A DNA stretch of 64,000 nt from Streptacidiphilus sp. PB12-B1b (GTDB taxonomy: Bacteria > Actinomycetota > Actinomycetes > Streptomycetales > Streptomycetaceae). How positions within the stretch are numbered: position 1 is the stretch's first letter; the number at the start of each line of letters is the position of its first letter. The stretch is taken from the NCBI RefSeq assembly GCF_014084125.1, contig NZ_CP048405.1:4092001-4156000 (forward strand). Direction: 5' to 3'. The translations under genes were made by a program, and so were the position numbers. The notes under the pieces were generated by a model, which was given only the letters and a program-made list of their open reading frames with translations, ran no database searches and was not told where the DNA came from. Shown piece after piece: positions 14,930 to 23,742 of this stretch.

Positions 14930-17860
14930 TCAGGGCCCGGACGGGAACTCGACCACCTGCTGGAAGGTGGGGCGGTTCTGCCAGGTCGTTCCCGGGTCGG
15001 TGATCCCGCCGAGCGGGTCCTGGATGATGCTGTCGGCGCACCACTGGTCGCCCGCCGAGCAGTACGCGTCAGCGGGGTAGACCGTGGCGGCGGGTTCCGC
15101 CGCCGCGGCGGACAGCGAGGTCAGCAGCGCGGTACGGCAGGCCGCCAGGCCACCGCCGTTGCCGCAGTAGGCCAACGGCAGCGGGTCCTGGACGGGTTGG
15201 CCGAGGACTCCGCGCAGGTCCTTGCTGACGTATCCCCACCAGCCGTACTGGAAGGCCGAACCCTTGTGCGGCTGGGCCTGGTTGGACGAGGCGGCGCCGG
15301 AACCGGCGATCTGCTGGCCGCCCGAGGGCGAGTCGTTGACCTGCATGTCGTTGCTCAGGGCGGTGAACAGGCTGCTGCCCATCCCCGGCTCGAACTCGGC
15401 CTGCACCAGCAGCGGCCACCAGGCGTCCATGAGCTGGATCGCCGCGGAGTTCTGGAAGGAGGTGGCGCCCGCGCTGGTGGGGGTGATGGTGGCGCCGGCC
15501 TGGAGCCAGGTCGTCAGTTCGGTGACCAGGGCCTGTTGTGCGGGGTCGGTCACCGGCTGACTGTCGATCACCCGGAGCAGCAGCGGCAGCACCTCCTTGC
15601 CGCGCAGGTCGGTGACGGCCGCCTGCTCCATCACCTGGACCAGGGCGGCCCGGGTGAACTTCGCGCCGCTGGCCAGGTAGGAGCTGATCCCCTGGTCCAG
15701 CAGGTCGACGCGTTGGACCGGGCCGTAGCTGAAGTTGCCGTCCGCGGCACTGTAGTTCAGGGCCTGCTTGTTGTTCCAACTGACGAAGTAGTTCTGGTCG
15801 GTGGCGTTGGGGTGGGCCGTGGGCGGAGTGTCCTCGGAAGTGTCGGTGGCCGTGTTCCAGCCGACCCACTCGTCGGCCGGAGTGCCCCAGATCGGGAGGT
15901 CGGGATCGGTGCCCGAGGCACGTACCGGGTTGAGGCCGGAGTTGAAGTACGCGGTGTCGGTGGAGTTCACGTAGAACCAGTTGAAGTCGTAGCCGACCTG
16001 GGCCGCGGCGCTCTCGAAGCCGGCCGGCGTGGCCATCACGCTGGGGTCGTTGAACATCTCGAAGCCGATCGCGGACACCGCCTCGTGCATGTAGGTGGCG
16101 CGCTGCACGGTGTAGGCCACCGGTGCCCCGTCCACTTCGCCGGTGTCGTCCACCAGGCCGTAGGCGGTGCGGTACATGACCAGGTCGTAGGAGCCGGCCG
16201 CGGTCCCGTCGGCGACCGTCGGGCTCCAGGAGTCCGTCTGCTCCAGTTTCTGCATGGGGGTGCAGACCCCGTTGTCCAGGTAGGAGGTGGAGCTGCTGGT
16301 GGCCGGGCTGCCGTCGGTGTTGCACAGCTTCACCGCGAAGGTGTCGGCGGTGCCCTGCTCACCGGAGGTCGCGCTCCAGGCATAGCTGGGACCGCGCCCC
16401 ATCTCCACGTAGAAGTTCAGCCCGGAGAAGGCCACACCCCGGGCGCTGAGCCCCGGTGCCTGGATCTCCTCCAGCATCAGCAACTGCGGTGCGAAGTAGC
16501 CGGTCTGCGGGCCGAACACGGCGATCGGGTGCCCGGAGGCGCTCTCGCTGCCGGAGACCACCAGCGCGTTGGACATGCCCGGGTGCTGCTGGCCCGGGGC
16601 GGGCATGTCGACGCCGGGCATGGCACCGCTGTCGAACATGCCGTTCACCGCGCCGACTTGGGAGCGCAGCGAGGCGGGCACCTTGGCGGCGAGCTTCGTC
16701 AGCGCTGCCGAGCCGGCCTTCGGGGCCGCCGTCGCGCGCTTGGCGGCCGAGGCGGCGGCCGAGCCGGTCGCGTTCTGCACCAGGGTGATCGGGGTGACCG
16801 TGCCCGGGTCGGGCATCGCGGCCGCGACCGGTGTCCCCGAGGGCTCGCCGTAGGGGAAGCTCTGGCCGTTGTGCAGGGTCAGCGTCGCCTCCGGGTCGTT
16901 CTGCTCGCGCAGCGCCGACCAGACCTGGTCGCCCCGGGAGACTCCGTACTCCGCCTCGGCCGCCTCCTTGACCAGTGCCGACTGCATCGCCTCGCCACCG
17001 CCGCTGCCGAACAGGCCGCCCACCACGCCCGCGATGGCGATCATGTCGGTCTCGGTGAACGGCTGCATCGACTGGCCGGTCAGGTCGTACTCGCCGGGGA
17101 AGTCGTCCGCCGCCTTCACCTGGGCGATGTAGCCGTTGACGCCGGCGAGGTAGCTGTCGATGTCGCTCTTGACCTGGGCGCCCTGCGTGCCGTCCGACGC
17201 CAGCGCGTTGACCTGCGCCTGGAGGTCGGCCTCGGTGTAGGGGGCGGTCTGCCAGAGGTTCTGCTCCAGGGTCCGGTTGGCCGGCGCTCCGCCGGCGAAG
17301 GACGTCAGCTCGGCCCGGCCCAGGTGCCGCATCAGGTCCATCACCCACAGCCGGTCCTCGGCACCGGCGTAGCCCGCCCCGAACTCGCCCTCCGCGCGGG
17401 TGTCGCCGTAGATGTGCGGTATGCCGCTGGTGTCGCGGACGATGGTGACTCCGCTTTCGGGCCGCTCGACCCGCTGGACCTGGTTGGCCGGAACCCCCAG
17501 CGCGGAGCTGTTGTAGAAGGTGTCGATCTGCGAGTCGGTCAGCCCGGTGTACGAGGAGACCAGGTTCGAGTAGGGCGCCAGCTGGTCGTTGTTGTTCGTC
17601 GGCCGGGTGCCGAACACCTTGAACAGCAGGATCTGGGCGAGCGTCTCGTTGCCGTTCTCGCCCGGGGGCAGGATGTCGGAGCACTGGCCGCCGCAGTAGT
17701 CGGTGACGGCCGATGCCGCCGCAGGCAGATCGGCGTTCGTTCTGGGTGCGGCACTGGTGGCGGCAGGGGCGATCAGCGCAGCCGCCGCGGCGAACGCGAC
17801 GATCACGGACGCGCGGCGGGATCGTCGGCCGGGGCGGGGCACACTTCGGGATCGGCGCAT
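14930..17860 (-). CDS. Secreted penicillin-acylase family (Ntn-hydrolase) enzyme
   Basis: 976 residues. A long basic signal peptide ends near residue 38 (ATSAAP). The alpha-chain part has VTIVRDTSGIPHIYGDT and GAGYAGAEDRLWVMDLMRHLGRAEL, typical of the penicillin/cephalosporin/AHL acylase family. The beta chain should begin at Ser430 in GMSNALVVSG, the autocatalytic Ntn nucleophile. It is longer than penicillin G acylase and closer in size to large actinobacterial homologues. It likely hydrolyses an amide bond in an acylated small molecule or lipopeptide outside the cell; the substrate is unknown. It stands alone with its own strong terminator. Confidence 0.88.
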   Translation of the reverse strand: MRRSRSVPRPGRRSRRASVIVAFAAAAALIAPAATSAAPRTNADLPAAASAVTDYCGGQCSDILPPGENGNETLAQILLFKVFGTRPTNNNDQLAPYSNLVSSYTGLTDSQIDTFYNSSALGVPANQVQRVERPESGVTIVRDTSGIPHIYGDTRAEGEFGAGYAGAEDRLWVMDLMRHLGRAELTSFAGGAPANRTLEQNLWQTAPYTEADLQAQVNALASDGTQGAQVKSDIDSYLAGVNGYIAQVKAADDFPGEYDLTGQSMQPFTETDMIAIAGVVGGLFGSGGGEAMQSALVKEAAEAEYGVSRGDQVWSALREQNDPEATLTLHNGQSFPYGEPSGTPVAAAMPDPGTVTPITLVQNATGSAAASAAKRATAAPKAGSAALTKLAAKVPASLRSQVGAVNGMFDSGAMPGVDMPAPGQQHPGMSNALVVSGSESASGHPIAVFGPQTGYFAPQLLMLEEIQAPGLSARGVAFSGLNFYVEMGRGPSYAWSATSGEQGTADTFAVKLCNTDGSPATSSSTSYLDNGVCTPMQKLEQTDSWSPTVADGTAAGSYDLVMYRTAYGLVDDTGEVDGAPVAYTVQRATYMHEAVSAIGFEMFNDPSVMATPAGFESAAAQVGYDFNWFYVNSTDTAYFNSGLNPVRASGTDPDLPIWGTPADEWVGWNTATDTSEDTPPTAHPNATDQNYFVSWNNKQALNYSAADGNFSYGPVQRVDLLDQGISSYLASGAKFTRAALVQVMEQAAVTDLRGKEVLPLLLRVIDSQPVTDPAQQALVTELTTWLQAGATITPTSAGATSFQNSAAIQLMDAWWPLLVQAEFEPGMGSSLFTALSNDMQVNDSPSGGQQIAGSGAASSNQAQPHKGSAFQYGWWGYVSKDLRGVLGQPVQDPLPLAYCGNGGGLAACRTALLTSLSAAAAEPAATVYPADAYCSAGDQWCADSIIQDPLGGITDPGTTWQNRPTFQQVVEFPSGP

Positions 17861-18023
17861 GGATGACCCTCCCGGGCTGCGGCGGGGCGGATGCGAGCAG
17901 ATGCTCGGCGCCCGCCAACGTACTCCCGAGTAGCTGAAATGTCAGCCATGCGCACGACAAGTGAAAGGGAAAAGCCCTCCCCGGAACCAGATATGACCCA
18001 GCATCAGGTCTTCGTCAGGCAGT

Positions 18024-18905
18024 TCAGTGGGCGCTCTGCGAGGCTGCGGCGCGGGAGTGCAGATCGGTGACCGCCAGCGGGTGCGCGGGCGGGCGGGCAA
18101 CGGCGAGGGACGAGGTGATCGCGCTGTCCGGACCGACCCGGATCAGCTCTCCCGGCTCAAGGAGGCGCCAGCCGGGGTCGTCGTCCATCCGCTCGCTGGC
18201 CACGACGACGCAGGACACCTGGGCCAGATCGGACGACCGGGCATGCACCCGGCTGTCGGCGTCCGCGTGGTCCAGGGGGTCTGCCGTGCCCGGGCCGCCC
18301 GCGGCGCGGTCCAGGACGAACAGCTCGTGGGTCTCGGGGTAGCGCAGCGCCCACAGGCCGTCCGGCGTGGTGAGGACCAGGTTGATGCTGAACAGGGGCA
18401 GCTGGGCGGCCACCCAGTTCGCGGCCGCAGTGATCCCGGCCGTGACGTCGCCGTGGTGCCGGCCGATCTCGGTGGTGATCAGGGCGAAGAAGCGCTCGGA
18501 ATCAGTCTGGCCGTGCACCAGCGCCGCCGAGTCGGCGCCCAGCTCGGACAGCCGGGCGTCCAGCTGGTCCAGGCCCTCGATGACGCCGTTGTGGGCGAAC
18601 AGCCGACCGTCCTGCTCGAAGGGGTGCGTGTTGGCTGTGGTCAGCTCCCCGGTGGAGGCGAAGCGCACGTGCGCCACGAACGTGGCGGACTCCAGCTCGC
18701 CCGCCTCCAGGGCGAAGTCACGGTCTTCCCACGCGGCCTGGGGTTGGCGGTAGGCCACTGCGGCTCCGTCGGGCGTGAAGACGCCCACCCCGGTCCCGTC
18801 CGGGTTTCCCCGGCTCTGCACCTCCAGGCTGTCCGGAGCTTCGACCAGCCAGAAAGTGGCCTTGATCCGATGGGGTGCACTGGACAGTCCGAAGAGGCGA
18901 CACAT
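18024..18905 (-). CDS. Class II glutamine amidotransferase (YafJ/EgtC-like)
   Basis: 293 residues starting MCRLFGLSSA; Cys2 becomes the N-terminal nucleophile after Met removal, which fixes the start at 18905, with AAGGAG upstream. Further signatures are QSRGNPDGTGVGVF, THPFEQDGRLFAHNGVIEG and GQTDSERFFALI. Such stand-alone class II domains hydrolyse glutamine or related gamma-glutamyl amides; the partner is unknown. The DUF4241-like gene on the same strand ends 72 bases upstream. Confidence 0.85.
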   Translation of the reverse strand: MCRLFGLSSAPHRIKATFWLVEAPDSLEVQSRGNPDGTGVGVFTPDGAAVAYRQPQAAWEDRDFALEAGELESATFVAHVRFASTGELTTANTHPFEQDGRLFAHNGVIEGLDQLDARLSELGADSAALVHGQTDSERFFALITTEIGRHHGDVTAGITAAANWVAAQLPLFSINLVLTTPDGLWALRYPETHELFVLDRAAGGPGTADPLDHADADSRVHARSSDLAQVSCVVVASERMDDDPGWRLLEPGELIRVGPDSAITSSLAVARPPAHPLAVTDLHSRAAASQSAH

Positions 18906-18977
18906 GAACATCTCCTTCCCCGCCGACCGACCGCGAACCACGGCCCCGCTCGGGAGCCCGTGGCTTCGGCGGCACCG

Positions 18978-19718
18978 TCAGCGCCCGGGATTCCCGGCGA
19001 CGGCGTGGTATCCGTCGGCCACGGCGACCGAGGCAAGGGCCCCCGTCGCCGTGCGCCCCAGCCAGACGGCGCAGGCTCCCTCAGCCGTGAACGCCAGCAG
19101 GTCCGCCCCGTGTCCCTCGTCACTGACGCGCTCGAAGAAGTCGTTGCAGAGGCTTTCCGTGTCACGGGGCTGACCGATGCCCTCTCGTGCCCCTTTCCAG
19201 AACGCCCGGAAGGGCGCTGTCAAAGCCTCCCAGGCGGCGGCGTCGGCGAAGCATCCCATGCCGGTCTCGGAGTCGAATCCGACCCGTTCACCAGCGTGAA
19301 CGGTCTCGATGTCGTCCTCGACCCCGAGTGCCATCTCCCACCTGGTCACGGCGTCCTCGGTGATGCACAGCCGGACGGCGGCGACCTCCCGGTCAGCGAA
19401 ACGCTCGCCCATGAACTCGTACGGTGCCTCGGTCCACGCGGCCTCCACCCGGAAGACGCCCGCCGGGATCCGCACGGCCAGCTCGCGGCCGACGTGCGGG
19501 CCCGGCAACGGGTCGTCGTCCTCCGGCCACGGCGAGTCGACGACGAGACGGCCGCTGGGGATGCGGATCTTCGTCACGTCCCTCACCTCGACGACCCGGA
19601 CGAATGCCGTCGGATCATCGGAGCGCGTTCCGAGCTGAGCCCCGGGAACGAAGACCGCGTCCAGGTACCTGCTCTCGTCGGGGCCGGCCGCCAGCCGGAC
19701 ATCTGTTTCATGATCCAT
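18978..19718 (-). CDS. DUF4241-like protein
   Basis: 246 residues without signal peptide or membrane segment. The conserved-looking segment ETGMGCFADAAAWEAL and the C-terminal AVWLGRTATGALASVAVADGY resemble DUF4241 proteins, often linked to polymorphic-toxin immunity. No toxin gene is visible nearby. Function is unknown. Confidence 0.65.
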   Translation of the reverse strand: MDHETDVRLAAGPDESRYLDAVFVPGAQLGTRSDDPTAFVRVVEVRDVTKIRIPSGRLVVDSPWPEDDDPLPGPHVGRELAVRIPAGVFRVEAAWTEAPYEFMGERFADREVAAVRLCITEDAVTRWEMALGVEDDIETVHAGERVGFDSETGMGCFADAAAWEALTAPFRAFWKGAREGIGQPRDTESLCNDFFERVSDEGHGADLLAFTAEGACAVWLGRTATGALASVAVADGYHAVAGNPGR

Positions 19719-19926
19719 GCGCAGACAGTATGCGGTCGCACTGACAGGCCGCGCGGGGGGCGGACGTCCCCGGGCAGTTCGGTGCCCGGGTGTCCCCCGG
19801 CGGGGGCCATGCGTGTGGTTCGCGGGCTTCCGGGGTGGTGGACCTGCGGTGCGCCCCGGAGTTCACGTACTCATGGGGGTATCCGGATAGCCGGAGGGTT
19901 TGCCTGTCTCATGGAAGGGCTGAGAG

Positions 19927-21105
19927 GTGCACGCGATCCTGCATGCGCTGTCGATCACGGGATCGATGACCTGGGAAATCACCTGGGCCCTCATCCTCGG
20001 GTTCACCCTGTCTGCGATCGTGCAGGCGGTGGTGCGCAAGGCCAGCGTCGTCCGCCTGCTGGGCGACGACCGCCCGCGCACGCTGGTGGTCGCCTCCGGG
20101 CTGGGCGTGTCCTCGTCCTCGTGCTCGTACGCCGCCGTGGCCCTGGCCCGCTCCCTGTTCACCAAGGGAGCGGACTTCACCGCCGCGATGGCCTTCGAGA
20201 TCGCGTCGACCAACCTGGTGGTGGAGCTCGGGGTGATCCTGGCGCTGCTCATGGGCTGGCAGTTCACCGCTGCGGAGTTCACCGGCGGACCGGTCATGAT
20301 CGTCGTCCTGGCGCTGCTGTTCCGGGTGTTCCTGAGCGGGAGGCTGCTGCGCGAGGCCCGCACCCAGGCGGCGCGCGGGGTGGCCGGGTCCATGGAGGGA
20401 CACGCGGCCATGGACATGTCCGTCCAGCGCGAGGGGTCCTTCATGAATCGGCTGCTGTCGGGCGAGGGCTTCACCTCCACCGCGCACGTCTTCGTCATGG
20501 AGTGGGCGGCGATCCTGCGGGACCTGGTCGTCGGCCTGCTCATCGCCGGGGCCATCGCCGCCTGGGTACCGGACTCCTTCTGGCGCGCCTTCTTCTTCGC
20601 CGGCCACCCGCTGGCGTCCAAGCTGTGGGGGCCGCTGATCGGCCCGCTGGTGGCCGTCGCCTCGTTCGTCTGCTCCGTCGGCAATGTGCCGCTGGCCGTC
20701 GTGCTGTGGAAGGGCGGCATCAGCTTCGGCGGCGTGGTGGCGTTCATCTTCGCCGACCTGCTGATCCTGCCGATCCTCAACATCTACCGGAAGTACTACG
20801 GCACGAGGATGACGGTGTTCCTCTTCGTCACCTTCTACGCGGCCATGGTCATCGCCGGATACCTGGTCGAGCTGGTCTTCGGCGGCCTGGGCATCATCCC
20901 CGACAACTCCAAGGCGAAGGTCCCCACGGGCGGGGTGAGCTGGGACTACACGACCTGGCTCAACATCGTCTTTCTCGCATTGGCCGCCGCCTTCGTCATC
21001 CGCTTCCTGCGCACCGGCGGCCGGGAGATGTTCCGCATGATGGGCGGTTCACCCGACACCGGCCCCGACCCCGAGCACACCGGCCCCGACCACCACCAGC
21101 CCTGA
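19927..21105 (+). CDS. ArsP/DUF318-type permease, possibly metal efflux
   Basis: 392 residues with about eight membrane helices in two blocks. SGLGVSSSSCSYAAVALARSLFTKGADF and VCSVGNVPLAVVLWKGGISFGG are the two repeat signatures of the ArsP_1/DUF318 permease family. A cytoplasmic loop (about residues 150-190) is Met/His containing, and the tail is His-rich (HTGPDHHQP). GTG start, weak ribosome site GGAAG. A multicopper oxidase gene follows 218 bases later, so copper or another metal is a reasonable guess. The 208-base gap to the divergent DUF4241-like gene contains GGGGGTAT, weakly reminiscent of CsoR half-sites. Confidence 0.8.
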   Translation: MHAILHALSITGSMTWEITWALILGFTLSAIVQAVVRKASVVRLLGDDRPRTLVVASGLGVSSSSCSYAAVALARSLFTKGADFTAAMAFEIASTNLVVELGVILALLMGWQFTAAEFTGGPVMIVVLALLFRVFLSGRLLREARTQAARGVAGSMEGHAAMDMSVQREGSFMNRLLSGEGFTSTAHVFVMEWAAILRDLVVGLLIAGAIAAWVPDSFWRAFFFAGHPLASKLWGPLIGPLVAVASFVCSVGNVPLAVVLWKGGISFGGVVAFIFADLLILPILNIYRKYYGTRMTVFLFVTFYAAMVIAGYLVELVFGGLGIIPDNSKAKVPTGGVSWDYTTWLNIVFLALAAAFVIRFLRTGGREMFRMMGGSPDTGPDPEHTGPDHHQP

Positions 21106-21323
21106 CCACCAGCCCTGACCACCGGAGCGGACGCCCGGCGTGTCCTTCGGGACGCTTCCTGACGCGGCGTTAGGTTGGACATCCGAGTGAAGCATGCCGG
21201 CGCCCGGGGGGCGCCCGCGGCGCGGCGAGCACGCGTGGCCGTCGGCGTCCCGTGCTTCCCATGACGCAGGCCCCATCAGGTTCCGGGTGGTCCCGCCCGG
21301 CCGGGGTGTTCTCAAGGAGCGAT

Positions 21324-23070
21324 ATGGATTCCGCAAGCGACGCCCCGGGACGCCGGGTTCTGCTGCAGGGAGGGCTGGGCCTGGCCTCGGCGCTCCTCAC
21401 CGGCTGCTCGTCGTCGTCCCCGGCGGCCTCCTCCATGGCCATGTCCACAGCATCGTCGGCGGCCTCGTCCACGGGCGTGCCCACGGGCTCGTCGGGATTC
21501 GTCCTGCCCGACGGACCCCAGGTCAACGCGGTCGACAAGAAGAGGTACCGCAACGGCTCCACGGTGAACGCCACGGTGGCCCCGGGCGTCAGCACGGTGG
21601 ACCTGGGAGGGCTCACCGTCTCCGCGTGGTGCTTCGGCGGGTCCGTGCCCGGGCGTGAACTGCGGCTCACCGCGGGCGACGTGCTGCGGGCGCAGGTGCA
21701 CAACACGCTCCCGGCGGACACCACCGTCCACTGGCACGGCCTGGACATCCGCAACGACATGGACGGCGTGCCGCAGGTGACCCAGGACCCCATCGGCCAG
21801 GGCCAGGACTTCACCTACGACTTCGTCGTGGACTCCCCCGGCACGTACTACTACCACCCGCACGCCGGTCTGCAGTTCGCCCACGGCCTGTACGGGCCCC
21901 TCATCGTCGAGGACCCCCACGAGCCGCTGTCCTACGACGAGGAGTGGACCGTGGTCATCGACGACTGGCTGGAGGGGGTGGACGGGCTGACGCCGGAGGC
22001 GGTGTACGCCGCGCTCAGGCAGGGGGGAGGGATGTCGGTCATGGGCGGCTCGACCTCCGCCCAGCCGTCCATGGGCGGCTCCTCCGCGATGGGCGGCTCC
22101 CCCGCCATGAGCGGGTCTCCGTCCGCGAGCGGGTCAGCACCCATGAGCGCGTCAGCACCCATGAGCGCGTCAGCCTCCATGGGCGGGTCGCCCGCCATGA
22201 GCGGATCGCCGTCCATGAGCCCGGCGGTGTACCAGGCCATCCACGGGCTGGGCACCAGCGCGCTGCTCGGTGGCGACCCCGGTGACGTTCGGTATCCGTA
22301 CTATCTCATCAACGGCCGGATTGCCTCGGCGCCGACCAGCTACGCGAGCAAGCCCGGCAAGCGGGTACGGATCCGGCTGATCAACGCCGGGGCGGACACC
22401 GCCTTCCGGGTGGCGCTCGGCGGCCACCGGATGACCGTCACCCACACCGACGGCACCCCCGTCCAGCCCGTCGAGGCCGACGCGATCCTGATGGGCATGG
22501 GCGAGCGGTACGACGTGCTGGTGACCCTGGCCGACGGTGTCTTCCCGCTGGTGGCGGTCGCCGAGGGGAAGGGCGACGCCGCCCTCGCGCTCGTGCGCAC
22601 CGGTTCCGGGACTGCTCCGTCGGCATCGGTCCGGCCCGCCGAGCTGAACGGCAAGCTCGTCGGCGGCAAGGACACGGCCTCCCTGGTCGCCGACCCGAAG
22701 TACCAGCTGGGCAACGCCTCGATCGACGAGACCATCGTGCTCCACCTGAACGGCAGCATGAGCGGCTACATGTGGAGCCTCAACAACCTGCCGTACGACC
22801 CCGCCAAGCCCCTGGCGGGGCTGTCCTCCGGCCAGAGAGTTCGGCTGCAGTACACCAACCAGACCATGATGTGGCACCCCATGCACTTCCACGGGCACGC
22901 CTTCGCGGTGGGCGGGCCCACCGGTCCGCGCAAGGACACCGTGATGGTGCTCGGGCCAGACGGTCAGCTGCGACTTCGACACGGACAACCCCGGCCGGTG
23001 GGTGACCCACTGTCACAACGCCTACCACGAGGCAGCCGGGATGATCGGCGTGCTCGCCTACCGGCTCTGA
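21324..23070 (+). pseudogene. Multicopper oxidase (CueO-like) with Met-rich insert, frameshifted near 3' end
   Basis: A Tat-type lipoprotein signal (GRRVLLQGG, lipobox LTGC with Cys28) precedes three cupredoxin domains. Copper ligands are visible as TTVHWHG, YYYHPHAGLQ and MWHPMHFHGHAF. A low-complexity insert (about 22030-22220) has more than ten methionines in MGGS/MSGS/MSAS repeats, comparable to the Cu(I)-binding Met-rich region of CueO. At about 22953 the frame shifts. The missing C-terminus CDFDTDNPGRWVTHCHNAYHEAAGM, split across positions 22968-23042, is intact in the +1 frame and ends at TGA 23068-23070. The expected LPGQ is broken as if two bases of a CCCGGG run were lost. The uncorrected frame runs to 23402 and lacks the T1 HCH ligands. 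ATG start with AAGGAGC. Sequencing error is possible. Confidence 0.8.
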
Positions 23071-23089
23071 GTCGGATCAGGCCGGGCGC

Positions 23090-23188
23090 TGGTCCAGCTC
23101 CGCCGGGTCGAACCCGGCCGTCGGCGGGGCGATCCTCATCGGCGCGGGCGGCCTGCTGCTCGTCGTCCGGCACCGCCGCGACGCCTGA
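23090..23188 (+). pseudogene. Stump of a cell-surface anchor tail (membrane helix plus RHRR)
   Basis: Ending at TGA 23186-23188, one frame reads SSSAGSNPAVGGAILIG then AGGLLLVVRHRRDA. Streptomyces surface proteins commonly end LAxTGSNP, a hydrophobic helix and RRRR. No start codon or upstream protein body accompanies it, so it looks like the leftover 3' end of a deleted gene. The short length keeps confidence low. Confidence 0.35.
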
Positions 23189-23215
23189 CGCGCGGCATTC
23201 GCCCGCCGAGGGGCC

Positions 23216-23623
23216 TCAGACGGGCGCGTCCGGGGCCTCCGAGGGCAGGGGCGAGCCGAAGCGGATGAGGTTGTTGTCAAGATCCACGTGGGCCCCCTCC
23301 CGGAGCCGATACGGCGTGTCGGTGGGCCCGACGGTCCGACCGCCGATGCCCGAGCGGCTCCACTCGGCGGCCAGGGCGTCGGCGTCCTCGACGTACAGGT
23401 AGGCCGCGCCGGCATGGACGTGCGGGTCGTAGTCCTGCTCCTCCGTCAGGTGCAGGCTGACGGCGTCGCGGTCGGCGAAGCCGTATCCGCCGCCCTCGTA
23501 GCGCCTCACGGTGAAGCCCAGCTGTGCGTAGTGGTCCAGCGCCCGGCCGAGGTCGCTGACGGCGAAGATCGGCGCGAAGGAGGCGTGGTGGAACGAGGCG
23601 CGGGGGCCTGCGGTCTGGTCCAT
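23216..23623 (-). CDS. VOC-family (glyoxalase/bleomycin-resistance-like) protein
   Basis: 135 residues with the two beta-alpha-beta-beta-beta units of the vicinal oxygen chelate fold. The first starts FAPIFAVSDLGRALDHYAQLGF and the second VHAGAAYLYVEDADALAAEW; it ends EGAHVDLDNNLIRFG, with a His-x-Asp pattern at the usual metal position. The ATG at 23623 has GGAAGG upstream and is preferred to a GTG at 23650. It may be a resistance or dioxygenase-like protein; the substrate is unknown. Confidence 0.8.
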   Translation of the reverse strand: MDQTAGPRASFHHASFAPIFAVSDLGRALDHYAQLGFTVRRYEGGGYGFADRDAVSLHLTEEQDYDPHVHAGAAYLYVEDADALAAEWSRSGIGGRTVGPTDTPYRLREGAHVDLDNNLIRFGSPLPSEAPDAPV

Positions 23624-23742
23624 GGCGGACGCCTTCCGGGAGTCGTTCACGTTCCGGTCAGGAGGACCGTACCGCCGGGCACTGACAATCCCGGGGCGGA
23701 AGCCATTTGCGGAATCCGGAATCCGGTTGGCAGGCTGCGCTG

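Noticed and set aside
14786-17866. 1026-codon plus-strand open frame
   Set aside because: Glycine/valine/arginine-rich composition and perfect overlap with the minus-strand acylase mark it as an antisense shadow.
19868-19900. GGGGGTATCC as a CsoR operator
   Set aside because: Only a half-site is visible and no CsoR gene is nearby; too weak to list as a feature.
18027-19926. Plus-strand 1048-codon frame covering the glutamine amidotransferase and DUF4241-like genes
   Set aside because: It is antisense to two recognisable proteins and has atypical composition.
22030-22220. Repeated ATGGGCGGCTC units as a possible CRISPR or tandem DNA element
   Set aside because: They are in frame and encode the Met-rich insert of the oxidase; there are no spacers.
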